DNA of 64,000 nt from an uncultured Agathobacter sp. (GTDB lineage Bacteria > Bacillota > Clostridia > Lachnospirales > Lachnospiraceae): contig CAMDYX010000004.1 in assembly GCA_945910395.1 (NCBI GenBank), positions 1-64,000 of the forward strand, written 5' to 3'. Under the pieces are notes generated by a model. The model made no database searches, was not told where the DNA came from, and was given only the letters and a program-made list of their open reading frames with translations. Shown here one piece after another: positions 34,114-43,255 of the stretch. A program made the position numbers and the translations under genes. Position 1 is the stretch's first letter. Each line of letters starts with the position of its first letter.

Positions 34114-37100
34114 ATGAAAAAGCGTGTAGTTGCATTTTTGTTGGCTGCTGCAATGGTGGCGGGAAACTGTGCATCGGACTTATCTCATGTACAGGCTGCG
34201 AGTCTGACAGATGGAATCGTGGATGATAATGCAAATGCAGATTCGGACGCAGATGCGGATGATGACGTAAATGTAGGCGCAGATGACGATGCAGATGCGG
34301 ATGATGACGCAAATGTAGGTGCAGATGACGATGCAGATGCAGGTGATGACACAAATGCAGAGGATGAGGAAATCATCGACGCAGATGACGAGGAACAGAA
34401 GGAAGAGGATATCGAGGGAGAGGAAGAACTCGACGTCGAGCTTTCCGATCAGGACGAGTTGTCTGAAGAGGAGGAAGAGGCAGCATGGAAGGCCTCTTGT
34501 GCTGAGAAGTACAATCTCTCAGAAGAAGAACTGGAGAACCTCTTTGAGGATATCAACGAGTGGTTTTATGAAGAGGATATGGACAAGCAGGACGAGTTAT
34601 ATGTTGCTATGTTAGAATCGTATGCTCTTTCAGAGGATGATTTTGCAAATATTTCTTATATGTATATCAGCAGATATGAAGATCCTGAACTTGAAGAAGA
34701 GTCCTGGCTGGATCGCTTTAAGACTGCTGTGGTAAGCTTCTTTACTTTAAGTAAAAGTAAAGAGCCGACCTATGCAAATTTTAACGAAGATGAAGTGATT
34801 GCAGATTTTGCTTTCGGAAGTGATATCACAACCTCTTCCGGATATGATGAAGCAAAGGGATATGGATTTTCTAAAGTAGAATTCCCAAATGCTGCAGCAG
34901 GCTGGGTATCTAATGTATATTATCCTAGAGTGGAATCTGTCACAAAATCAGATGCCTCCTATGTATCAAATGCGGAGGGCGCTCTTGCGATTTCCTCTAA
35001 GGTCTGGACAGAAACCGAAAGCAGCGGTTACGGTGTATATACCTATGAAAATACATCTACCTTTGATTATGATTTATACAATGCAGATTATGAAGTGACG
35101 GTTACTTTTGTTAACCCGACTGGCAGTTCCTACAATGCTTATGTAGAAGCAGAGGATATTACAAAAGCAAGTGGTATTGAAGTTGCTGCCGGAGAAACAA
35201 AAGCAGTAAAGTTTACTTCCTGCCTGGTAGATGGACAGTTAAATCTGAAATTCCTTGGAAGTTCAGCTGCAACAACGGAGAGCGCAGCTGCGACACAGGC
35301 AGTATATGTAAGCAACGTTAAGATAACAAGACTTGCTACCAATGCCGCACGTGAGGATGGAAAGCCAACCATTTTTATCGCATCAGACTCAACGGTACAA
35401 AGCTACGAGTCCTACTATTATCCACAGACCGGATGGGGACAGGTTCTGGCAGAGTTCTTCGGAGATCATAATTATCAGGAAGTAACAAGTGCAACTGCCG
35501 GTTACTCACAGTCAAAGACCTATGAAGTAAGCAATGCTGTTGTAGAAAACAGAGCAATCGGTGGTCGTTCTTCAAGCTCTTTCGTGCTTGAGGGAAAATT
35601 AGACGACCTCTTAGAGGATGTAAGACCGGGAGATTACGTTCTTGTTCAGTGGGGACATAATGATTCTACATACTCACGACCAAATCGTTATGTATCTGCA
35701 GAAAATTTTGAAAAATGGATGCAGATTTATGTAGACGGAGCAATTGAGCGTGGAGCAACACCAATTCTTGTAACTCCGGTAGCGCGATACAGCTATTCTA
35801 CAGATTCAGAAGGAAACTTGATTACCTATGCAAGTAACTTCGAAGCATATCGTCAGAAAATGATTAAGATGTCAGAGGAGCAGGGTATCGCCCTTGTGGA
35901 TCTTACACAAAGATCCATTGATGTGGCAAACAGCTTTGGTATTGACGGAGGAAAATCCCTGTGGCTTTACACCAATGCCGGTGATTATCCGGGAGGAGCT
36001 TATGCCGGTGGTTCTACCGACTCCACCCACCTGCAGTGGTACGGCGCATACAAATTTGCACAGTGTGTGGCAACAGGTATCGTGGAAGCCGGAGACAGTA
36101 CAGTTTATACAAATGAAAATAATGCAAGCTCTGAGAATAAAGCAGCACTTGCACAGCTTGCAGGATTAATTGATCTTCGCGCAGCAACAACTGCACCGAA
36201 TCAGATTACCGGACTTACTCTTGGAACTATCGGAGCAAGTTCAGTTGCAATGAGCTGGAATCCGGACGATGAATCCGAAATGTATTACATTTACCGGGCA
36301 GAGGTAGATAGCGCAGAAGAGGGAGCTTCTTATCAGTTCTCAGATAGCGATAAGAAATACTCTGTAAGCCGCAATGCAAAATATACAGACACCGGTTGTG
36401 AGTCTGGAAAGACTTATGTGTATGCAATCCGTGGATATAACAGTCTTGGACTGGGTAAGTTTTCAGATACTGTTGTTGTAACAACAAAATCAGCAGGATA
36501 TCGTTTTGACTTTAACTATAATAATTCTGCAACACAGGCAGGATGGATTGGCATCAACCAGAATCAGGCATATGATAGTGAGCTTGGTTATGGCTGGATT
36601 ACTGCACCAAACAATGGACGTTCCCGTGGAAATAACGGAACCGTAGGTGAAGACCTTGCAGATATGGCAGGTGATTTCTGCTTAGGTGCAGGAGAATTTG
36701 CAGTTAATCTTCCAAATGGAGATTATGAAATTACTATTTATGCGGCAGATTTGCTTTCAGGTACCTCTACAATTAAGCCTTCCTATACTGCAGAGGGCGC
36801 AGCCTTTGGCGGTATTTCCTGTAAGCAGTCTCTGGGATCTGTAACCGGAACCGTTCGTGTGACAGATGGACAGCTTAATATCGTTGTTGGTGGAACAAAC
36901 CAGTACATCAACGGTATGACCATTACCGAGATTTTGAAGGCACCTACAAATCTTGTGGAAACGGAAGCCTCTGTATCAGGAAGCACTTACACAGCGTTAC
37001 TTTCCTTCAATGGTGTAGAAGAGGCAGCCGGATACAATTATTACATCAAGGGATCTACAGATGCTGATTTTAAGCTGGAGAGAACCTTTGACAAAGAAAA

Positions 37101-40100
37101 ATATGCACTTGGCGTAACAGAATATGGTGCAATTTCCGTTAAGCTTGGTGAAAACTACGAATATTATGTAACCTGCTTTACCGCAGATGGAACAGAGTCT
37201 GCTCCTTCCAATACAGTAACCGTAACTGCACAGCTTGATGTTGCAACACCGGCTGCACCACAGAATGTGGTTTGTGTATATCCGACTGAGAATACGGAAG
37301 GGGTACAGAATACCATCACAATTTCCTGGGATGCTTCCGAAGTTGTGGACAGCACTTATCCGGTGCTTAAATATATCGTATATCGTTCTGATAAGGCAGA
37401 GAGCGACAAGGGATTTAAGGAATTTGAAAAGGTAGGCGAAACTACGACCACTACCTTTACGGATAATAGCGAGGGAATCGCAACAAACATTTCTTACTAT
37501 TATAAGGTTTGTGCTTCCAATGCTGGTGGAGCAGGAGAACTCTCTGAGGCATGTAAGACTCCGGTAACCGGAAAACTTGTTGCAGGAAGCAGAGAAACTC
37601 TTACCGATCGCGCACTTACCGCTGTAAAGCTTTCTGATTCTGTAAAGGCAATCGGAACAGATGGAAAAGAAATCACAGAGGGTGTTTACCTTTCATGGAG
37701 AGCCTTCGAAGAGGAATTCGATGCGAAGAATAATCTGACAACAACCTTTACCATAAAGGTAAATGGTACTGTTGTAAAAGAGAATTTAAAGGCTACAAAT
37801 GTTGTATTGACAAATGTTGCTGATACTGCAACCTTTACTGTAGAAGGAAGTGCAGATAAGTCTGTAAATGGTGGACTTAAGGTAATTGAAACCAAGGCTT
37901 GGGATAACCAGTACATCGAAATGCAGCTTTACAAGCCGGCAGATGAGACCATGCCGGATGGAAGCACCTGCAACTTTACTGCAAACGATATGTCTGTAGG
38001 CGATGTGGATGCAGATGGTCAGTTAGAGCTTATTGTAAAATGGTATCCAAGCAATGCAAAGGACAATTCGGGATCAGGATACACAGGCAAGACCTTCTTA
38101 GATACCTATGATGTAGACTGGAATACCGGTGCTGTAGCACTTTTAAGCCGAATCGATCTTGGAATCAACATTCGTTCCGGAGCTCATTATACACAGTTCC
38201 AGGTATGGGATTTTGATGGGGACGGAAAGGCTGAAATTGCAGCAAAGACTGCAGACGGTTCAACCATTTATAAGAGTGAAGATGGAACCGATGCAACCCT
38301 TACACTGGTAGATTATGTGGGAGCTTGTCAGGCAGAAGATCTTCCAACTGATGTGGTAAGTTCAAAAAATGATTATCGTAATGGAACAGGATATGTCCTT
38401 TCCGGACCGGAGTACTTTACTATGTTCAATCCGGAAGAGGGAACCATTCTTGATACCGTAGATTATATTCCGGCTCGTGGAACCGTATCAAAGTGGGGAG
38501 ATGCATATGGTAACCGTGTAGACAGATTCCTTTCTGCTACCGCTTACTTGGATGGTGTTCATCCATTTGCCGTAATGTGCCGTGGCTACTATACAAGAAC
38601 AGCGCTTACTGCATACGGAACAAAGGATACCGATGAAGATGGAATCGGCGATAAGATTTATACCTACTGGGCATACGATACCGATAACGGCGACGGTCCG
38701 GAAGGACAGGGACATCATAACCTTACAGTTGGTGATGTAGACAACGATGGAAAAGACGAGATCGTATATGGCTCAAGCTGCTATGATCATGACGGAACCT
38801 TAAAATACTCTACCGGATTTGGTCATGGTGATGCAATGCATTTATCAGACTGGGTATCATGGAATGATGGAATGGAACTGATGACTGTTCATGAGGAATG
38901 GAATCAGACTTATCAGGTAGAAATCCATGACGCAGAAACAGGAGTAGTTATTGTTGGTTATCCGGTTAAGAATACAGACGTTGGACGTGGTGTTGCATCG
39001 GATATTGATCCTACATCCTTAGGTGCAGAGTTCTGGGCTTCCAGCGGACCAAGCGGAGAAGGTACCGGTGAGTGGGATTCTATCGACTCTTCCGTAATCG
39101 GAACCGAGCATTCAGGCACAACAGCATGGGATGTTCTTTCACTTGGATCGACTCCGGCTGTAAACGCTACCCTTTACTGGGATGGAGATCTCCTTGCTGA
39201 GATTCAGGATCATGTTTTCAACAACAAGAACGGAAATTACTATCCGGTATCTACTTTCATTGCAAAGTGGAACTATGAAAAGAATGTACAGGAAAAGATT
39301 TTATCCACAGATGAGATCTTTACTTCAAACGGAACAAAGGGTAACCTTGGACTGATTGCAGACCTGACCGGTGACTGGAGAGATGAGTTTATCGCAAGAT
39401 GCTCAGCAGATGATTCTAAGATTCGTCTCTACACCACAACCTATGTAACCGATTATGTCATTCCATGTGCCCTTGATGACCTTCAGTACCGTGAGGGTGT
39501 TGCATGGGAGAACGTAGGATACAACCAGCCAACCCATACAAGCTACTTAGTATCTAAGGGACTTGTAACCGCACAGCTTAGTGAAGGCACCATGACTGCA
39601 AATAGTGCAGAAATCTTATTCACACCGGCAAATGATGGTGATCTTTACGGACATGACATTACCGCATATGAAATCTACCGCGATGGAACTCTTGTTGCGA
39701 CAGTAGATAAGAAGGATCTAAAGAAGGTTTCCGGAACAGAGGAAGCAGAAGAGGAAGAACTGGTAGCTCCGATTGCTCCGGAAAAAGTAAGCTATAAGTT
39801 TGACTTTGGTGCAGGTGTAGTTGCTGATGGATATACACAGGTAAAGGCAGATGCACTATATAGCGAGGAGACGGGATATGGATTTGCTTCGTTGGATGGT
39901 CTTTCAAATAAGTCCTACAGTACATGGAGCGAGGATGAGAATGCAGCACTTTACAATGACTGTGTTCTTGGATGGATTGCAAATGGATCTGTAGAGTATA
40001 AGGTAGATGTACCGAACGGAACCTATGATGTGACCTTCACAATCGCAAACGGATCCGGAGCTGTATATGATAAGGTAACGGCTGAAACAACAGAATTTGC

Positions 40101-43100
40101 AGATGTAAGACGTGGAAACTCTGATATTAAGGCAACATCAGAGACAGTAACGATTGAAGTAACAGACGGACAGATTAATTTTGTGAATAAAGTAAGTAAA
40201 AATAATTATGCAGCACTTTACTTTACCGCTATTACGGTAGAAGAGAATGCAGAAGCATTTGCTGCAAGACAGGCTGCATACGAGGAAGCACTTGCTGCAT
40301 ATGAGAAGGCACTTGCAGAAAAGGAAGCAGAAGATTCGGCAAACGAAGAAGATGTTGATTCTTCTTATGGTGTAGTAAGAGGTAATTATTACTTCGACTT
40401 CGGTGCAGGCGCAGTTGCCGATGGATATACACAGGTAAAGGCAGATGCATTATACAGCGAAGAGACAGGATATGGATTTGCTTCGTTGGATGGTCTTTCA
40501 AATAAGTCCTACAGTGCATGGAACGAGGACGAGAATGCAGCACTTTACAACGACTCCGTTCTTGGATGGATTGCAAATGGATCTGTAGAGTATAAGGTAG
40601 ATGTACCGAACGGAACCTATGATGTGACCTTCACAATCGCAAACGGATCCGGAGCTGTATATGATAAGGTAACGGCTGAAACAACAGAATTTGCAGATGT
40701 AAGACGTGGAAACTCTGATATTAAGGCAACATCAGAGACAGTAACGATTGAAGTAACAGACGGACAGATTAATTTTGTGAATAAAGTAAGTAAAAATAAT
40801 TATGCAGCACTTTACTTCACTGCTATCACAATAGAAGAAACAGACGAATCCTACGCAGCACGTGTTGCAGAAGCAAAGGCTGCCTATGAAGCAGAGCATG
40901 CAAAGGATGAAGAGACATCAGGGGAGACAAAGTACAGCTTTGTTGATACCGGACTTACCGCTAACACAACCTACAGCTACCAGATTGCAGCAGTTGTAGA
41001 TGGAAAGACCTCATTCCTGTCAAGAGCAGTAGAGGTTAAGACACTGATTCGTGTTGCAGAAGTAGTAGACTTTGAATTAGAGGATATTGTAGAAGGAACC
41101 GAAGTAGAAGAATCTGTTGCAGAGCTTCTCCCGGCAACGGTTAAGGTTATCGATGAGGAGAATGTTGAACAGGATGCTCCTATTACCTGGGATGTCAGCG
41201 AGGTTGACATCAATACGGTTGGTGAGTATACAGTAACCGGAACAGTAGCAGGATACTCAGAAAAGATTGTAAAGAAACTTAAGATTGTTGCAAATGAGCT
41301 TAAGGGAATCGCTACACAGGATGCAGTAGTTGTAATTGTAGGAAATACAGCAACACTTCCTGCAACAGTTGATGTAGAATACACCAATGGAAAGAAGGAT
41401 ACTGTAGCAGTAACCTGGGATACCACAGCTGTGGACTACAACACCATTGGAGAGTACGAGGTAAAGGGAGCCGTAGAAGGCTTTGAAGATCAGGCTTCCA
41501 TAACCATTAAAGTAGTAGCTGACTACGCAGTATCTGTTGCTACCACCTTTATCGAAATCGCAGTGGGAACTTCTATTGTAGAAGCACTTCCAGAGACCGT
41601 ACTTGCTACCATGGCAAGTGGAAAGAAGGATTATGTTCCGGTAACATGGAAGACAGAGGGCGTAGATGCAATTGACACTTCAAAGCCAAGCGAGCAGATG
41701 ATTCACGGAACCGCAGAGAATCTGGATGCAGATATTCTTTGTGATGTTACAGTAACATATCCGGCACTTTACAAGTTTGACTTTGGTATTTCAAACTCTG
41801 TTGTAGCAGACGGATGGACAACAGTTACCGTAAATGCTAAGGGCGGAACCAAGACGAATTCAGAACTTGGAGTTGCATATACAGAGGATAAGGGATACGG
41901 TTTTATAGATAAAGATCCGGTTGAACCAATTCAGGGAAGAACCGAGTCTGTAGAAGGAACCGGCGTATATCCTACCAACGTTGTAACGGACTTTGCACTT
42001 ATGACCGGACAGACCTTTGTTGTAGACGTACCAAACGGAGAGTATCTGGTACAGGTAATGACAAACTGCGGTATCGGTTCTACCTCCGCAACTGTTGAGG
42101 TGGAAGGAACCAGCCAAAGCTTTAATGCAAATAAGTCATTTACTGTTAAGGATTATACGGTAACCGTTGAGGACGGACAGCTTACCATCGTGGATAAGTC
42201 AGCACTTGCTCGTATCGGTGCAATCGTTGTTCGTACGATTACATCATCAGGAGACGAAGGAGATAAAGATCCGGATAAGACCGTAATCTGCGATCATGAT
42301 AAGGTTCATAACCTTACTACCGAAAATACAGAGGCAACCTGTACCGCAGATGCAGTACTTCGTGAGCATTATTACTGCGCAGAATGCGATAAGTATTTTG
42401 CAGATGCAGAGGGCACAGAAGAACTTACCATGGAAGAGTGTATTGCAAAGGCACTTGGACATAAGGCGGTATACCATGATGCAGTAGATGCAACAGCAGA
42501 GGCTGACGGAAACATTGCTTATGTATCCTGCGAAAACTGTGGTAAGCTCTTTGCGGACGATACCTTTGAAAAAGAATTATCAGAGGAAGAAGTTGTAGTG
42601 AAGTATGTACCGACGGATTCCGGCAACACCGATTCCGGAAACAGTGGTTCAGGAAATGGCTCTTCCGGAACTGTAGATCCTGGATTTAACACTCCGATTA
42701 ACAAGGTGATTACTTCTATTTCCGATAAGATTGAAACAGTAAAGGAAAACGTTACAAATACAGTAACTGAAGTTGTAAATACCGTTGCAAATGCGATTAC
42801 AGACTTCTGGAACCGTATTACAGGAAGAGGAAATCGCCAAAATCAGAACGCTGCAAATACGACAGCACAGAATACAGCAGAGGAACAGGCAGAAACAGTA
42901 GAAGCAACAGCAGAAGAGATTGCAGAAGCTCCGGAGGCAGTCATCGAGGACAATCAGACTCCACTTACAGATAACAGTGCATCTGTAGCAGAGGAGAATG
43001 TTTCCATCGAGGATGAGCAGGCTCCGACCTCCGCAAACGCTGGATTTGGTGCTACCGCTGCAGCAGCCGGTGGAATTGGAGGACTCATTCTTCTTGCAGC

Positions 43101-43149
43101 AGCACTTGTTGGATTTGCTTATGCAAAATCCAAGAAAAAGGAAAACTAA
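34114..43149 (+). CDS. Giant multidomain surface rhamnogalacturonan acetylesterase/lyase
   Basis: A 3011-residue exported protein for pectin (RG-I) breakdown. Order: signal peptide (1-29); acidic Asp/Glu region (38-150); beta-sandwich binding module (about 227-409); SGNH esterase of the CE12 type (about 417-690) with S426 (ASDSTV), GHND, and D636/H639 (DSTH); Fn3 (about 694-790); binding module (796-940); two Fn3 (940-1150); PL11-type rhamnogalacturonan lyase with calcium-loop phrases DVDADGQ, DFDGDGK, DVDNDGK (about 1162-1815); two nearly identical binding modules (1891-2044, 2092-2246); three Ig-like domains (about 2320-2550); another binding module (2552-2710); a paired CxxC region (about 2724-2835); coiled linker; C-terminal membrane helix and basic tail. 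There is no LPxTG motif. Domain limits are approximate. Confidence 0.88.
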   Translation: MKKRVVAFLLAAAMVAGNCASDLSHVQAASLTDGIVDDNANADSDADADDDVNVGADDDADADDDANVGADDDADAGDDTNAEDEEIIDADDEEQKEEDIEGEEELDVELSDQDELSEEEEEAAWKASCAEKYNLSEEELENLFEDINEWFYEEDMDKQDELYVAMLESYALSEDDFANISYMYISRYEDPELEEESWLDRFKTAVVSFFTLSKSKEPTYANFNEDEVIADFAFGSDITTSSGYDEAKGYGFSKVEFPNAAAGWVSNVYYPRVESVTKSDASYVSNAEGALAISSKVWTETESSGYGVYTYENTSTFDYDLYNADYEVTVTFVNPTGSSYNAYVEAEDITKASGIEVAAGETKAVKFTSCLVDGQLNLKFLGSSAATTESAAATQAVYVSNVKITRLATNAAREDGKPTIFIASDSTVQSYESYYYPQTGWGQVLAEFFGDHNYQEVTSATAGYSQSKTYEVSNAVVENRAIGGRSSSSFVLEGKLDDLLEDVRPGDYVLVQWGHNDSTYSRPNRYVSAENFEKWMQIYVDGAIERGATPILVTPVARYSYSTDSEGNLITYASNFEAYRQKMIKMSEEQGIALVDLTQRSIDVANSFGIDGGKSLWLYTNAGDYPGGAYAGGSTDSTHLQWYGAYKFAQCVATGIVEAGDSTVYTNENNASSENKAALAQLAGLIDLRAATTAPNQITGLTLGTIGASSVAMSWNPDDESEMYYIYRAEVDSAEEGASYQFSDSDKKYSVSRNAKYTDTGCESGKTYVYAIRGYNSLGLGKFSDTVVVTTKSAGYRFDFNYNNSATQAGWIGINQNQAYDSELGYGWITAPNNGRSRGNNGTVGEDLADMAGDFCLGAGEFAVNLPNGDYEITIYAADLLSGTSTIKPSYTAEGAAFGGISCKQSLGSVTGTVRVTDGQLNIVVGGTNQYINGMTITEILKAPTNLVETEASVSGSTYTALLSFNGVEEAAGYNYYIKGSTDADFKLERTFDKEKYALGVTEYGAISVKLGENYEYYVTCFTADGTESAPSNTVTVTAQLDVATPAAPQNVVCVYPTENTEGVQNTITISWDASEVVDSTYPVLKYIVYRSDKAESDKGFKEFEKVGETTTTTFTDNSEGIATNISYYYKVCASNAGGAGELSEACKTPVTGKLVAGSRETLTDRALTAVKLSDSVKAIGTDGKEITEGVYLSWRAFEEEFDAKNNLTTTFTIKVNGTVVKENLKATNVVLTNVADTATFTVEGSADKSVNGGLKVIETKAWDNQYIEMQLYKPADETMPDGSTCNFTANDMSVGDVDADGQLELIVKWYPSNAKDNSGSGYTGKTFLDTYDVDWNTGAVALLSRIDLGINIRSGAHYTQFQVWDFDGDGKAEIAAKTADGSTIYKSEDGTDATLTLVDYVGACQAEDLPTDVVSSKNDYRNGTGYVLSGPEYFTMFNPEEGTILDTVDYIPARGTVSKWGDAYGNRVDRFLSATAYLDGVHPFAVMCRGYYTRTALTAYGTKDTDEDGIGDKIYTYWAYDTDNGDGPEGQGHHNLTVGDVDNDGKDEIVYGSSCYDHDGTLKYSTGFGHGDAMHLSDWVSWNDGMELMTVHEEWNQTYQVEIHDAETGVVIVGYPVKNTDVGRGVASDIDPTSLGAEFWASSGPSGEGTGEWDSIDSSVIGTEHSGTTAWDVLSLGSTPAVNATLYWDGDLLAEIQDHVFNNKNGNYYPVSTFIAKWNYEKNVQEKILSTDEIFTSNGTKGNLGLIADLTGDWRDEFIARCSADDSKIRLYTTTYVTDYVIPCALDDLQYREGVAWENVGYNQPTHTSYLVSKGLVTAQLSEGTMTANSAEILFTPANDGDLYGHDITAYEIYRDGTLVATVDKKDLKKVSGTEEAEEEELVAPIAPEKVSYKFDFGAGVVADGYTQVKADALYSEETGYGFASLDGLSNKSYSTWSEDENAALYNDCVLGWIANGSVEYKVDVPNGTYDVTFTIANGSGAVYDKVTAETTEFADVRRGNSDIKATSETVTIEVTDGQINFVNKVSKNNYAALYFTAITVEENAEAFAARQAAYEEALAAYEKALAEKEAEDSANEEDVDSSYGVVRGNYYFDFGAGAVADGYTQVKADALYSEETGYGFASLDGLSNKSYSAWNEDENAALYNDSVLGWIANGSVEYKVDVPNGTYDVTFTIANGSGAVYDKVTAETTEFADVRRGNSDIKATSETVTIEVTDGQINFVNKVSKNNYAALYFTAITIEETDESYAARVAEAKAAYEAEHAKDEETSGETKYSFVDTGLTANTTYSYQIAAVVDGKTSFLSRAVEVKTLIRVAEVVDFELEDIVEGTEVEESVAELLPATVKVIDEENVEQDAPITWDVSEVDINTVGEYTVTGTVAGYSEKIVKKLKIVANELKGIATQDAVVVIVGNTATLPATVDVEYTNGKKDTVAVTWDTTAVDYNTIGEYEVKGAVEGFEDQASITIKVVADYAVSVATTFIEIAVGTSIVEALPETVLATMASGKKDYVPVTWKTEGVDAIDTSKPSEQMIHGTAENLDADILCDVTVTYPALYKFDFGISNSVVADGWTTVTVNAKGGTKTNSELGVAYTEDKGYGFIDKDPVEPIQGRTESVEGTGVYPTNVVTDFALMTGQTFVVDVPNGEYLVQVMTNCGIGSTSATVEVEGTSQSFNANKSFTVKDYTVTVEDGQLTIVDKSALARIGAIVVRTITSSGDEGDKDPDKTVICDHDKVHNLTTENTEATCTADAVLREHYYCAECDKYFADAEGTEELTMEECIAKALGHKAVYHDAVDATAEADGNIAYVSCENCGKLFADDTFEKELSEEEVVVKYVPTDSGNTDSGNSGSGNGSSGTVDPGFNTPINKVITSISDKIETVKENVTNTVTEVVNTVANAITDFWNRITGRGNRQNQNAANTTAQNTAEEQAETVEATAEEIAEAPEAVIEDNQTPLTDNSASVAEENVSIEDEQAPTSANAGFGATAAAAGGIGGLILLAAALVGFAYAKSKKKEN
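34225..34375 (+). repeat. 42-bp tandem repeat encoding an Asp-rich stretch
   Basis: Two near-identical 42-bp units (34258-34299 and 34300-34341) with partial units on both sides encode DDD-A/V-NVGADDDADA repeats. The result is a highly acidic, probably disordered or calcium-binding region just after the signal peptide. Confidence 0.85.
39964..40223 (+). repeat. 260-bp exact direct repeat, first copy
   Basis: This stretch is identical base for base to 40558-40817, offset 594 bp (198 codons). It encodes most of a binding module, while the flanks of both copies differ at many silent positions. Confidence 0.95.
40558..40817 (+). repeat. 260-bp exact direct repeat, second copy
   Basis: Second copy of the 260-bp block inside the giant gene. 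The upstream parts of the two modules (about 39796-39963 and 40393-40557) are similar but not identical. Confidence 0.95.
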
Positions 43150-43180
43150 TCATTTATTAAAAAAATAAAAGGATTATTCC

Positions 43181-43217
43181 CACCCGATACTTGATTTCAG
43201 GTATCGGGTGCTTTATT
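43181..43217 (+). terminator. Intrinsic terminator of the giant gene
   Basis: CACCCGATAC (43181-43190) pairs with GTATCGGGTG (43201-43210), followed by CTTTATT. The T-run is imperfect. Confidence 0.75.
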
Positions 43218-43255
43218 GTATAAGGGAGAATTTTTACAAGGATAAGGATGAGAAA

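Noticed and set aside
34112..34376. His-rich frame on the - strand opposite the start of the giant gene
   Set aside because: It is the mirror of the GAT-rich acidic repeat and has no start context.
40232..40576. Open frames on the - strand opposite the duplicated modules
   Set aside because: Two similar frames exist (also near 39659-39982) only because the coding strand is duplicated; they have no start signals or recognisable content.
42900..43149. LPxTG sortase anchor in the giant protein
   Set aside because: The end has a hydrophobic segment and a basic tail, but no LPxTG-like motif precedes it.
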